NCBI GenBank assembly: GCA_045641625.1
Contig: JAZUHH010000025.1
Coordinates: forward strand, 1 to 64,000
DNA: 64,000 nt
Direction: 5' to 3'
Source: UBA1723 sp045641625
Lineage (GTDB): Bacteria; Bacteroidota; Bacteroidia; Bacteroidales; Paludibacteraceae
Translations under genes and position numbers: made by a program
Shown here: piece by piece, positions 26,193 through 34,611 of the stretch
Layout: every line of letters starts with the position of its first letter
How positions within the stretch are numbered: position 1 is the stretch's first letter
The notes under the pieces: generated by a model
The model's database searches: none
The model's input: the letters and a program-made list of their open reading frames with translations, nothing else
What the model was told of the DNA's origin: nothing

Positions 26193-26214
26193 GATGTTGT
26201 TTCTAACCCAGTTT

Positions 26215-26388
26215 TTAATCTTTCTTGTCTTTGTTGCAGCTTTTCTTGCTGCACTTTTTCTGCATCTCGTCCCGATGCTCACAATTACAATCCTCGCATC
26301 CGCAGCAACCTTCGTTTTTGAAGAAAATCAGTTTGATTAATGCTGCAGCAGCAATTGTAATGATGATGTAAACCACTGCTTCTTGCAT
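26215..26388 (-). CDS. FeoB-associated Cys-rich membrane protein (57 residues)
   Basis: A short ORF starting 23 nt after the feoAB stop. It encodes an N-terminal transmembrane helix (MQEAVVYIIITIAAAALIKL) followed by a Cys-rich tail with seven cysteines (EGCCGCEDCNCEHRDEMQ, then KCSKKSCNKDKKD). This architecture is that of the FeoB-associated Cys-rich family, small inner-membrane proteins next to feoB that may bind iron or assist FeoB; their precise role is not settled. Terminator 22 nt downstream. Position and composition make this a confident call despite the small size. Confidence 0.88.
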   Translation of the reverse strand: MQEAVVYIIITIAAAALIKLIFFKNEGCCGCEDCNCEHRDEMQKKCSKKSCNKDKKD

Positions 26389-26411
26389 TTCCTTTTTGTA
26401 TTATATTAGTC

Positions 26412-28853
26412 CTAAAAAATATTTGTCGCAATCTGATAGAATAGAAATGATGTGATCCACGCCACGCATATCGTGTAAAGGGCAGAGAATCCGGCCCATC
26501 CCCATGAAGACTCCTTTGCCAATGCCGAGATGGCCGCTATACAAGGCGTACAGAGCAGCACAAACAGCATAAGAGAGAAGGCTACAATCGGGTTAAAGAT
26601 GTTGTTACCGTCTTCATCCTTTACGTTCTGCAGTACGGATACAAGCTTTTCGCTGTTCTCGTCTGCATCCAGGTCTGCCTGGTAGAGAATGCCCATTGAC
26701 GACACTATTATCTCCTTTGCGGCAATTCCTGTAAGTATGCTCACTCCTGTGCGCCAGTCAAAGCCAAGAGGCTTGACAACTGGAGCGATGGCATGACCGA
26801 TCTTTCCGATGTATGAGTTTTCGTTGTGGATTCTGTTTTTCTTTAATTCTAGTTCTGAACGTAGCGCGTCGTTCTCGTCCAACTGCTCGATCTGAGCTTC
26901 GATCTCCTCGATTTCAGGAGATGATTTAGGGAAGTAGTTCAGTGCCCATAGTACAATGGATGCCAGCAGAATCACTGTTCCCATCTTTTTCAAGTATTGG
27001 ACAGCCTTGTCCCACATGTGGATCAGTACGCTTCTTGTTGTGGGTATTCTGTATGGCGGAAGTTCCATTACAAACTCCTCTGAATTGTTCTTGAATTTAG
27101 TCTTTTTCAAAAGCAATGCTGTGAGGATGGCGAATACAATTCCTATCATGTATATCAGGAACAGGACAAGTCCCTGGTTGTTCTTGAAGAATGCTCCGAC
27201 AAGCAGCAGATAGACTGGAAGTCGTGCCGAGCAGGACATGAACGGAATGGCCATCATTGTGATTATCCTGTCCTTGGGGTTTTCGAGTGTGCGGGTAGCC
27301 ATGATGGCAGGCACTCCGCATCCGAATCCGCTTAGCATCGGTATGAAGCTCTTTCCGTGCAGGCCAACCTTGTGCATCACCTTGTCCATGATGAATGCCG
27401 CACGGGCCATATATCCGGTATCTTCAAGTATCGCGATAAAGAAGAACAGAATCAGAATGTTCGGCAGGAAGACAATGACTCCGCCCACACCTGCGATGAT
27501 TCCGTCTATTATCAGGTCAGCCAGCATTCCCTCTGGAATTACGGCTTTTGCCCCTTCGCATATCAGGCTTACCAGGCTTTCTATCCAGCCCTGAGGGTAT
27601 GCTCCGATAGTGAAAGTCGCTTCAAATATAATGAAAAGAAACAGGAACAGGAAAGGAAATCCTAAAATTTTATGTGTTAAAATTTTGTCGGCCTTATATT
27701 CCAGTCCGTTTGTCGCTCCCTCTTGAAGTGTAAGGGTCTCGTTCAGTGCGCCTCTTATGAAGCCGTACTTGGCATTTGTGATGGCGCTTGATGTGTCTTC
27801 CCCGTAAGTTCTGGATATGTTTCCTCGGGAAATCTCAAGCTGCATCTTTAACTCTCCGAAGTTCGGGAAGTATTTCTTTATGCTGTCCTCTGTGTGCTTG
27901 TCTCCTTCCAGAAGCTTTAGGACTACATAGCGGAAAGGGTAGTCAACAGCGATCTCGTTGTGCTGAGCTATTATCGGCTTTATTACCGCTATCTCGTTCT
28001 CTATTACCGGTCCGTAGTTTATATGGATGTGCTTTGTAAGTTTGTCCCGGTCTTCGTACACGCTGACGATGTGGTCCAGAATGTGTGTTATTCCTTCGCC
28101 TGTCTTTGCGCAGGTAGGCACGCATGGGAATCCGATGATTTTCTCGAGCTGGTCCATGTCAAGCTTCGATCCGCTCTTTTCGAGTACGTCGTACATGTTC
28201 AGTGCCATTACCATTCGCACATTCATGTCTATCAGCTGAGTAGTGAGGAACATGTTTCGTGCAAGGTTTCCCGCATCCACTACGTTCAGGATCAGATCGG
28301 GGTGGTTCTCTGTTATGAACTCCCTGACATAAAGCTCTTCCGGAGAATACTCTGTGATCGAGTACGTGCCGGGAAGGTCCACAAGGTTGATTGTGTACCC
28401 GTTGTGATAGAATGTGCCGGTCTTTGACGAAACTGTTACGCCGCTATAGTTTCCTACATGCTCGTGCAGGCCTGTTGCATGGTTGAACAGTGATGTCTTT
28501 CCGCAGTTGGGGTTGCCGACAAGCGCTACAGTTATCGTTTTGCTGAGGTTCTCGAGTTTGGCCTCGATGTCCTCGCTTATCGTGCCTTTATAGTCGTAGT
28601 TGTCCGATATTTGTTCGTCTGCACTTATCACTTCGATGTGGGCCGCCTCTTTTCTTCTCAGGGACACGTGGCTCTGCATAACCTTGTATTCGATTGGGTC
28701 CTGCAGTGGAGCGTTCTTGAGTACGGTTATCTTTTCGCCTTTGACGAATCCCATTTCCATGACGCGGTGGCGGAATCCTCCGTGTCCGTTCACACGAAAG
28801 ACTATGCATTCCTTACCTTGCTCTATGTCCGAAAGACGATAAGTGTTGTTCAT
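26412..28853 (-). CDS. feoB: FeoA-FeoB fusion ferrous iron transporter
   Basis: An 813-residue inner-membrane protein importing Fe2+. Residues 1-~76 are a FeoA SH3-like domain (RVNGHGGFRHRVMEMGFVKG), fused to FeoB. The cytosolic G domain has G1 GNPNCGKT (113-120), G2-type Thr in YSGVTVSSKTG, G3 DLPG (159-162) and G4 ALNMYD. The transmembrane part contains two Gate segments (FLPNILILFFFIAILEDTGY with MARAAFIMD, and the second near WALNYFP to the C terminus), plus the conserved GFGCGVPAIMATRT. The fusion is common in Bacteroidota. It begins 12 nt after the CcsBA stop and is followed by the Cys-rich partner, so it belongs to the Rid-CcsBA-FeoAB transcript. Confidence 0.95.
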   Translation of the reverse strand: MNNTYRLSDIEQGKECIVFRVNGHGGFRHRVMEMGFVKGEKITVLKNAPLQDPIEYKVMQSHVSLRRKEAAHIEVISADEQISDNYDYKGTISEDIEAKLENLSKTITVALVGNPNCGKTSLFNHATGLHEHVGNYSGVTVSSKTGTFYHNGYTINLVDLPGTYSITEYSPEELYVREFITENHPDLILNVVDAGNLARNMFLTTQLIDMNVRMVMALNMYDVLEKSGSKLDMDQLEKIIGFPCVPTCAKTGEGITHILDHIVSVYEDRDKLTKHIHINYGPVIENEIAVIKPIIAQHNEIAVDYPFRYVVLKLLEGDKHTEDSIKKYFPNFGELKMQLEISRGNISRTYGEDTSSAITNAKYGFIRGALNETLTLQEGATNGLEYKADKILTHKILGFPFLFLFLFIIFEATFTIGAYPQGWIESLVSLICEGAKAVIPEGMLADLIIDGIIAGVGGVIVFLPNILILFFFIAILEDTGYMARAAFIMDKVMHKVGLHGKSFIPMLSGFGCGVPAIMATRTLENPKDRIITMMAIPFMSCSARLPVYLLLVGAFFKNNQGLVLFLIYMIGIVFAILTALLLKKTKFKNNSEEFVMELPPYRIPTTRSVLIHMWDKAVQYLKKMGTVILLASIVLWALNYFPKSSPEIEEIEAQIEQLDENDALRSELELKKNRIHNENSYIGKIGHAIAPVVKPLGFDWRTGVSILTGIAAKEIIVSSMGILYQADLDADENSEKLVSVLQNVKDEDGNNIFNPIVAFSLMLFVLLCTPCIAAISALAKESSWGWAGFSALYTICVAWITSFLFYQIATNIF

Positions 28854-28865
28854 TTCCGTTTCTGT

Positions 28866-31022
28866 TTAGTTGGCGTAGCTGTGCATTCCTCCGAATACGT
28901 AGTTTACGCCGAAATATGTGATTAGTAGTGAGAAAAAGCACATCATTGTGTAGCACTGGAAGAATAGAGGCGAATCCATCTTCTTAAGCGACTTTCTGTG
29001 AAGCGCCATACTGTAAAGCAGCATTGTTATAAGTGCCCAGGTCTCCTTGGGGTCCCAGTTCCAGTAGGTTCCCCATGAGGAGTTTGCCCATACTGCGCCG
29101 GTGAATATGCCTCCGCAGATGAATGTCACAGCGGGGTAAAGCATGATCCTGTTCAGAAGTGTGTACCTCATCAGCTCCTCCTCGTTGTGGTGGATCAGCC
29201 AAAGGGTAATTGACGTGCAGCTGCAGATGAACATGAATCCGAACAGTGTGTACGAGATCATCATCAACATCACATGGACGCTGAGCCATTTTGAGGCAAG
29301 TACGGGAACCATGTGCGTGATTTCCGGGTTCATAAGTCCCATCGAGCTGATAAGCAGGGCAAATCCCGTAATCAGGAATGTCGCAATGTAAACCGCATAG
29401 ACTCTCTTTGCCAGAACAATGGCAAGTCCGGATGATAGGCAGCCGATGCAGAGCATGGTCTCGAATCCGTTTGAGAACTGCAGGTGTCCGGATATGAATG
29501 TTCGGATCAGCTGGATTGAAAGGATAGAGAAGAATATGATGTAGTTGCAAATGGCCAACCACTTTCTTGACTTCTCCTTCCACTCTGTCTTGTTCGGGAT
29601 GAACACCACGAACGCATAGGCTATTATTCCAAGTATCAGCGAAAATATGGCGATCATCTTTATGTTGCAGTATTTGTTATAGAAGTGCTCCAAAAAGTCG
29701 AAGGACTCGTTGTGTGACTCTCCAAGTACAGTGTGCTGCAGGTATCTGAACTTGTTGATCCATACTTCTCCATTGTTGCTCTCTTCCTCTATTTCGCGGT
29801 AGAGCAGGGACAGCACACCCTTGACCTTGTTCTGCGTGTCCTCGTCAATTCTTGAGTCCCTGCCTGTCGGAGTCAGCCAGATGACGTCAGTCTCTGCGCT
29901 GTTATGTAGTCGGAACGGGAAGATTGTAAGCTCGTTGCCCTGTTTCAAGGACTCGATAAGTCCTATCTTGTCGCTCAGCTCCTCCTTCAGCATTGGTGCG
30001 CATTGCATTGTTCCCAAGGTTTTTACGGCGTCCTCAAAAGAAAAGTATCCGTCCCTTTTTGTCTTGATGATTTTCTCTCGTCTCCATGCCTTTTCGTTGA
30101 ACAGCCATCCTGCAAGCACCTGGTTTGCCGTGTATCCGTTGTAGCTGTCCTTGCCATAGAGCTTCTTTGTGAAGTCCATCGCATAGGTTTCGACAATCGA
30201 CACTCTTCCCTGGTAAAGCATGTGTATCTGGCCGAACGCTTCGGATGTGCTCTTGTCCAGAGTCTTGGATGCTGCCTTGGAAGTCGAAGGCATAAGGACT
30301 AGCAGAAGTACAGTCAGCCCCTTCAACAGCGGGTTGTTGAACAAGGCAAGCCAACGTGTCTTGTCAAATCCGTAGGCAATGAGCGACAAAAGCAGAAGTG
30401 CGTATCCGATATAGGTTACCACGACTCCCCATCTGTCGTATGTTGTTGTTAGCTGTATGCCCTGTCTGTCGTCATCGTAACTTGTCAGATATAGTCTGTA
30501 GCCGTCGATCATGAAAATGTTGTTCATGCTTATCTCAGGATTGCTCTCCTTGTCCTTCTGCCTGATTGTTATGTAGGCCTTGTAGTCCTGAGGTGTGGCT
30601 GTGCCGCTATAGTATTTGATGTCGAAGCTTCTGAGCTTTATTTTGAAGGGGAGCTGCTTTATGTCTCCGTTTGTCTTGATCAGAGCCTGTGTGTATTGGT
30701 CCGTCTGGGCGTATATAGTGCCCTTTTCTGCGTAAAGGTATGAGATGCAGGCTCCGAGTAGGATGAAGATGAAGGCTATGTGGATGCCTAGTCTCCATGT
30801 GAAGCCTATCGACTTGTTCGCAATGCACATCACAAGTCCGGAAATGGTAAGAAGCATCCACGCAACCCAGAACGGTATGGACGTGAAAAGTGTTCCCATT
30901 TCAACGTCGTTCGAGAATCTCTCCACAAATGTGAACGCAGCCATTTGGATAATCTGGATTCCCAAAAGTGCAAAACTTATGTTCTTAGACCAAAGAACAA
31001 GTTTTTCTCTGTTAATGTTCAT
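28866..31022 (-). CDS. Fused CcsBA (ResB/CcsA) cytochrome c synthetase
   Basis: A 718-residue multi-pass inner-membrane protein of cytochrome c maturation System II, which exports haem and attaches it to CxxCH apocytochromes. The N-terminal ~240 residues are the short ResB/CcsB part: TM helices around 15-40, 55-75 and 82-100, a periplasmic region and a fourth TM. A ~190-residue periplasmic loop follows, then the CcsA part with eight or so helices. The haem-binding WWD motif is WGTYWNWDPKETW (~650-662), flanked by conserved His in KWLSVHVM and in the C-terminal GGMHSYAN. Directly upstream of feoAB, so iron import and haem delivery to cytochromes share a transcript. Cytochrome targets are not in this window. 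Confidence 0.92.
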   Translation of the reverse strand: MNINREKLVLWSKNISFALLGIQIIQMAAFTFVERFSNDVEMGTLFTSIPFWVAWMLLTISGLVMCIANKSIGFTWRLGIHIAFIFILLGACISYLYAEKGTIYAQTDQYTQALIKTNGDIKQLPFKIKLRSFDIKYYSGTATPQDYKAYITIRQKDKESNPEISMNNIFMIDGYRLYLTSYDDDRQGIQLTTTYDRWGVVVTYIGYALLLLSLIAYGFDKTRWLALFNNPLLKGLTVLLLVLMPSTSKAASKTLDKSTSEAFGQIHMLYQGRVSIVETYAMDFTKKLYGKDSYNGYTANQVLAGWLFNEKAWRREKIIKTKRDGYFSFEDAVKTLGTMQCAPMLKEELSDKIGLIESLKQGNELTIFPFRLHNSAETDVIWLTPTGRDSRIDEDTQNKVKGVLSLLYREIEEESNNGEVWINKFRYLQHTVLGESHNESFDFLEHFYNKYCNIKMIAIFSLILGIIAYAFVVFIPNKTEWKEKSRKWLAICNYIIFFSILSIQLIRTFISGHLQFSNGFETMLCIGCLSSGLAIVLAKRVYAVYIATFLITGFALLISSMGLMNPEITHMVPVLASKWLSVHVMLMMISYTLFGFMFICSCTSITLWLIHHNEEELMRYTLLNRIMLYPAVTFICGGIFTGAVWANSSWGTYWNWDPKETWALITMLLYSMALHRKSLKKMDSPLFFQCYTMMCFFSLLITYFGVNYVFGGMHSYAN

Positions 31023-31074
31023 CTTTTAAAAAGAATGTAGAAATGTTAGTTTATTATTATAGTATAAGTGCGGT

Positions 31075-32205
31075 TTACAGTTTCTTTATGGCAACAGCCT
31101 CCATCTCCACAAGCCAGGTTGGGCGGCATACCGGAGCCAGTACCACGACAATCTGCGAGACTTTCTCCTGTATGGTTTTCTCTACGCGCTTTGCGTCCGC
31201 ATAGTCTCTGACATATACTGTCGCCTGTGCCACGTCCTCCCAGTTCATTTCGGCTTCAGCAAGCAGGGCCTCGATGTTCTCTAGCATCCTGTCCACCTGT
31301 TTGTCTATGTCTCCGACGTGAAGTACGTTGCCTTTGTTGTCTATGCTGGCGGTTCCGCTGATAAAGACTTGTCTGACTCCCTCTTTTCTGTCAACAGCCA
31401 CTCCGCGCTCGAAGGTTACGCCATATTCTATGGTCTTGTTCATCTTTTCGCTCGCATATAGTATGCGGATGCTGTCCTGTGGGATGTTCTTTATTGCGAA
31501 GGCATCAAGGATTGAAGTTACATCCGTGTCGGCGTCGTTTCCCTGGATGCCTGTACTTGCTATGTAGTGGGTTTCCGGAGTCAGGTTGTTGGCGTGGAAG
31601 TTCTCGCGTCTGGCGTCCACCACTCCGGCATAGTTTCTGTCAATGTCTCTTACGAAGAACCATGTGCGAATACAGTTTTCGGATATCTGCATTCCCTCTT
31701 TCGACAGCATTTTTTCGTACTTTTCAAGCTGCGCCTTTGCTTCGGCAAAACTGTCGCGGAACGGAGCCGTCATCTGCGTTGTGATGTATTCCTGCTCCGA
31801 GTCCGGCGTGCTTCCGCTCACGCAGATTGTGTTGCTGTCTATTCTCTTTGCGCTCGCACCGATCTCGCTCCATGCGACAGCCACAACCTTTTCGTCGCAT
31901 AGCGGCGGCTGGCCTACGATGGAGATCGCAGTGTCGGTTTCGTCTGCAAATGTTTCTCTGATTATTTGTGCCTGCGAGGATACGTCGCTGACAAGGAACC
32001 TGAGCATGACAATGCTCTGGGGCTCTTTTCTTCTTGTCTCGTCAAGCGCGAACTTGAGTGCCTGGATGCATGTTTCAGCATTGCCTCCTTCACTGTAGGG
32101 CTTGATTGTGGAGTAGATGAATGTTCGCCCATTCGACTCCACGCGAGCCGATGAAACCAGTACAATTACTCCGTTTTTGTTGTATATTTCGACATTACTC
32201 CTCAT
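31075..32205 (-). CDS. Rid/YjgF-family protein
   Basis: A 376-residue protein. The C-terminal third (from about 260) is a RidA/YjgF-like fold (FERGVAVDRKEGVRQVFISG, NIEALLAEAEMNWEDVAQAT, VYVRDYADA, RPTWLVEMEAVAIK). The N-terminal two thirds look like a second, diverged Rid-type module (KEPQSIVMLRFLVSD; NTICVSGSTPD). Similar double-module proteins occur in Bacteroidales next to cytochrome c assembly and nitrite reductase genes. Rid enzymes deaminate reactive imines, but this subgroup has no proven reaction. First gene of the operon, 52 nt ahead of ccsBA with no terminator between. The promoter leaves only 8 nt between -7 box and ATG, so the mRNA may be nearly leaderless. Confidence 0.8.
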   Translation of the reverse strand: MRSNVEIYNKNGVIVLVSSARVESNGRTFIYSTIKPYSEGGNAETCIQALKFALDETRRKEPQSIVMLRFLVSDVSSQAQIIRETFADETDTAISIVGQPPLCDEKVVAVAWSEIGASAKRIDSNTICVSGSTPDSEQEYITTQMTAPFRDSFAEAKAQLEKYEKMLSKEGMQISENCIRTWFFVRDIDRNYAGVVDARRENFHANNLTPETHYIASTGIQGNDADTDVTSILDAFAIKNIPQDSIRILYASEKMNKTIEYGVTFERGVAVDRKEGVRQVFISGTASIDNKGNVLHVGDIDKQVDRMLENIEALLAEAEMNWEDVAQATVYVRDYADAKRVEKTIQEKVSQIVVVLAPVCRPTWLVEMEAVAIKKL

Positions 32206-32213
32206 ACTGGGTG

Positions 32214-32244
32214 CAAAATTAGTGCTTTATGGGGTGTTATGCAA
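32214..32244 (-). promoter_or_regulatory. Promoter of the Rid-CcsBA-FeoAB operon
   Basis: Minus strand TTG (32244-32242), 20-nt spacer, TAATTTTG (32221-32214). Perfect consensus; the ATG begins 8 nt after the -7 box. Confidence 0.75.
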
Positions 32245-32340
32245 TACTTACTTTTAGGTATTTTGCATTATGCTGCCACTTTTTCGGTGAAAGCAACCTG
32301 AAAACGGATGGTGCGGAGTCCGCTTTTGGGAAAATAGTAT

Positions 32341-33285
32341 TCAAATCAGATGTCTTGCCTTTTTCTCCTCATAGATGTCGTTGATGTCGATCATCAGTCC
32401 GGTTTCGTAAACGTCGCCGAACTCGTCGTTGATTGCGACTCCGAACACTTTCATCGAAGGGGATAGGGTCATGTAGGCATTCACAAGCGGAGGGATATTT
32501 TTGCCTTTGTTCTTCAGCTCCCTCTTCAGTATTATGTAGTCCTCCTTGAAATTCGCTCCGTCAAAGATTCTGCTGATTTCCTCTGTGCCCTCCAGCTTCA
32601 TCGGCTTCTTCGGGAATATCAGGTGGTTGGAGTCCTCGAAGTATTTGTTCATGAAACACTCTATCATCGTGAACTCGGTCATGCCGAACGAGGGGTATAT
32701 TGTTGCCTTGCCGAAGAAATACCTCATCTCCGGGTTGCAGAGAATGATTCCCCCGAGTCCGTCCCACAGGTTGTCGAGAGCATAGAGGCTCTTGTGTCCC
32801 CTCAGTGCGCTCTGGTACTCCGGCCTTACGAAGCTTCTGCCAAGCTCAATTGTCTTGTCCAGATATTCGTTCCGGAACAGGTCGCTGTAGTCGAACAGGT
32901 GCGAGGATGTCAGTAGCAGTTCGTCGCTTCCTTCCTGAACCGAGTCCGCCCCCTTGATGAATCTGTAGCCGCCGACTATCTCCTTCGCCTCCGGATTCCA
33001 GACTATCAGCTGTTTGCAGATGCCGTCCATATAGTCGTATCTGTCGAGGTCGCACTCCTTGCCGCTGCCTCCTCCGGCTTCCCTGAACGCTATCTCCCTC
33101 AGCCTTCCTATCTCCTTCATGGTGTTCGGAGCCTGGGCTGAAGAGAAGATGAATATCTGGTTGTCAGCCTTGTTTGTCGGCTTGAACATCCCGATTCGGT
33201 TCAGCTCCTCTTCGATAAGTCTTGTGTCTATGGCGTCTGCAATTTCTTTCATTGGGGTTCTACTTTGTTTTGAGGTTATAGACAT
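32341..33285 (-). CDS. GNAT-type N-acyltransferase, likely glycine-lipid N-acyltransferase (GlsB-like)
   Basis: A 314-residue protein of the hemolysin/OlsB-like acyltransferase family, which transfers a 3-hydroxy fatty acid to an amino acid amine. Key blocks are GRLREIAFREAGGG (start of the fold), CDLDRYDYMDGICKQLIVWNP, EIVGGYRFIKGAD, ELGRSFVRPEYQ and LGGIILCNPEMRYFFGK. In Bacteroides thetaiotaomicron the GlsB/GlsA pair makes glycine lipids; the same two-gene arrangement with a PlsC-type partner is seen here, so this is the likely N-acyl step (known family, inferred substrate). The start overlaps the upstream acyltransferase by 26 nt; an in-frame ATG at 33252 (MKEIADAID) is an alternative. 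Confidence 0.8.
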   Translation of the reverse strand: MSITSKQSRTPMKEIADAIDTRLIEEELNRIGMFKPTNKADNQIFIFSSAQAPNTMKEIGRLREIAFREAGGGSGKECDLDRYDYMDGICKQLIVWNPEAKEIVGGYRFIKGADSVQEGSDELLLTSSHLFDYSDLFRNEYLDKTIELGRSFVRPEYQSALRGHKSLYALDNLWDGLGGIILCNPEMRYFFGKATIYPSFGMTEFTMIECFMNKYFEDSNHLIFPKKPMKLEGTEEISRIFDGANFKEDYIILKRELKNKGKNIPPLVNAYMTLSPSMKVFGVAINDEFGDVYETGLMIDINDIYEEKKARHLI

Positions 33286-34072
33286 GGTTGTATGCGAATT
33301 CGGTCCACTGGATGTCGGACTTCTCGGAAAGTGTTTCGTGCGCTATCCTGTCGCCTATGTGGATTTCGAAGTGCCTTCCCCTGTGCTTGAACATCTCGTC
33401 CGCCAGATAGAGCATCTCTATGTTCGGCAGTCCGACTTTTGTCCTGAGGCGTGCCAGGTTGTAGAAGAAGTCCGAGCATTCCCCGTCAAAGAATATGGGA
33501 ACTATGTCCCTCTTGTACTCCCTGCTCTTGCTCACAAAGGTTTTTCTCCATTTTTCGTCCCTTATGCTTCCGTCCGCCTGTCTTCTTGAAACCTTTCCCG
33601 CGGGAAAGAACAGCACGTTCGTGTCGCTCTGCATATATCGGTCCAGCATAATGGCGTTTTCGCGGCTTTGCGAGCCTGACTTGTTCACGGGGATGAAAAG
33701 GCTCTTCATCTTGTCTATATACATCAGCAGGTCGTTCACGGGGGCAACGGTCTCTCCGCATTTGTGGTTGAGCATGTCGAGCAGGATTATTCCGTCCATG
33801 CCTCCGAGCGGATGGTTGCTTATGTATGTCGTGTGCGATGACTGCGCCAGCTTCTCTTCTCCGACAACAGAGAACGAGATGCCGAGCTCCTTTATGAAGA
33901 ACGATGTGAAATCCTTGCCTTCCAGTTCTTTAGCCCTGCAGAAAATGTCGTTCAGCTCGTCCTGGTGCACTATCTTCTTGAGGTAGCTGACCGCAAAGTT
34001 CGGAAGCCACCTGTTCAGTTTCGGTGCTTTGTTTTCGAGGATTTTGTCTATGTCGATTGTCTTTTTCTGCAT
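33260..34072 (-). CDS. PlsC-type O-acyltransferase, likely glycine-lipid O-acyltransferase (GlsA-like)
   Basis: A 270-residue membrane-associated 1-acyl-glycerol-phosphate acyltransferase family member. The catalytic His/Asp motif is in SNHPLGGMDGIILLDML (H and D separated by five residues, as is usual for this Bacteroidales subgroup), followed by FIPVNKSGSQSRENA and FFPAGKVSRRQ (the substrate-binding FPxG block). Paired with the downstream N-acyltransferase it probably completes glycine-lipid synthesis. A TTG in frame at 34096 would lengthen it by 8 residues, but that codon lies within the -7 promoter box and cannot be in the mRNA, so the ATG at 34072 (MQKKTIDIDK) is the start. Confidence 0.82.
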   Translation of the reverse strand: MQKKTIDIDKILENKAPKLNRWLPNFAVSYLKKIVHQDELNDIFCRAKELEGKDFTSFFIKELGISFSVVGEEKLAQSSHTTYISNHPLGGMDGIILLDMLNHKCGETVAPVNDLLMYIDKMKSLFIPVNKSGSQSRENAIMLDRYMQSDTNVLFFPAGKVSRRQADGSIRDEKWRKTFVSKSREYKRDIVPIFFDGECSDFFYNLARLRTKVGLPNIEMLYLADEMFKHRGRHFEIHIGDRIAHETLSEKSDIQWTEFAYNHVYNLKTK

Positions 34073-34093
34073 AATGCCCTTTGTTTGCGAAGA

Positions 34094-34124
34094 CAAAGAT
34101 AGGTTTATTTGGTTACAAATGCAA
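34094..34124 (-). promoter_or_regulatory. Promoter of the glsA-glsB-like operon
   Basis: Minus strand TTG (34124-34122), 20-nt spacer, TATCTTTG (34101-34094): perfect consensus, about 21 nt upstream of the ATG at 34072. Confidence 0.8.
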
Positions 34125-34159
34125 TTTTATTGTTGCGAAAATTTTCAGCCCTTTTAGAG

Positions 34160-34229
34160 TGCTGATAAAAAAAGAAGGAAGCCTCTCGACTTCCAATCTT
34201 CCAACCTTAAATCTAATACCATGAAAAAC
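34160..34229 (-). ncRNA. Candidate ~65-nt small RNA or leader-peptide transcript
   Basis: A consensus promoter (34236-34265) is followed about 65 nt later by a strong intrinsic terminator: on the minus strand GGAAGUC-GAGA-GGCUUCC (34194-34177), a 7-bp stem with a GNRA loop, then UUCUUUUUUU. The RNA also contains a 22-codon ORF (ATG at 34222, stop 34154-34156; MVLDLRLEDWKSRGFLLFLS and two more residues) that runs through the terminator. It could be a trans-acting small RNA, or an attenuator with a leader peptide in front of the glsA-like operon, although that operon has its own promoter. Confidence 0.5.
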
Positions 34230-34235
34230 ACGATG

Positions 34236-34265
34236 CAAAATTAGCACTATTTTTATATTCTGCAA
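34236..34265 (-). promoter_or_regulatory. Promoter of the candidate small RNA
   Basis: Minus strand TTG (34265-34263), 19-nt spacer, TAATTTTG (34243-34236): full consensus match. Confidence 0.7.
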
Positions 34266-34363
34266 CATATTTTTCAAAAAAAATCTTAAAAAATCGCACT
34301 TTTTTTAATTTTTTATGTTTTTTGCAACATGTTTTGGGCTGTGATTCTGATTTTTTGGATTTT

Positions 34364-34377
34364 ATGTTGTACAACAT
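34364..34377. promoter_or_regulatory. Perfect 14-bp palindrome upstream of the GH5 gene
   Basis: ATGTTGTACAACAT. Half sites of the form T(G/A)CAACAT recur at 34261 and 34323, giving three related boxes within about 120 bp in the AT-rich region between the small RNA and the GH5 gene. Looks like an operator; the regulator is unknown. Confidence 0.45.
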
Positions 34378-34449
34378 GCTAAAGTGTTAAAAATAGGGCA
34401 GTCGAATAATTTTTTGTCTAAAAAAGTTTTTTGTTTGAGAAAAAGCGTG

Positions 34450-34457
34450 CATATTTG
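34450..34457 (+). promoter_or_regulatory. Possible -7 box (CATATTTG) of the GH5 gene
   Basis: One mismatch from TAnnTTTG, about 155 nt before the ATG. The nearest TTG upstream is at a short 16-nt spacing, so this is a weak call. Confidence 0.35.
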
Positions 34458-34611
34458 CCGACGCTAAATGATGTATATGGTCCCGCGGCCAAAATTGCTT
34501 TTATACTAAAACAATATAATTAATGTAAAAGTCAGTTTAATCTGGAGCCGTCTCTTTTGGTTAGTTCAAGTAAATAATTATCAAAAAATTTTCATAAATT
34601 AAAAAAAGAAA

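Noticed and set aside
28984..29583. Alternative-frame ORF of 199 codons within ccsBA
   Set aside because: Same strand, shifted frame; His/Pro/Arg-rich product typical of a shadow frame.
34201..34244. Plus-strand mini-ORF MKNTMQN after ACCATG
   Set aside because: Seven codons without promoter on that strand; the minus-strand promoter and terminator explain the sequence better.
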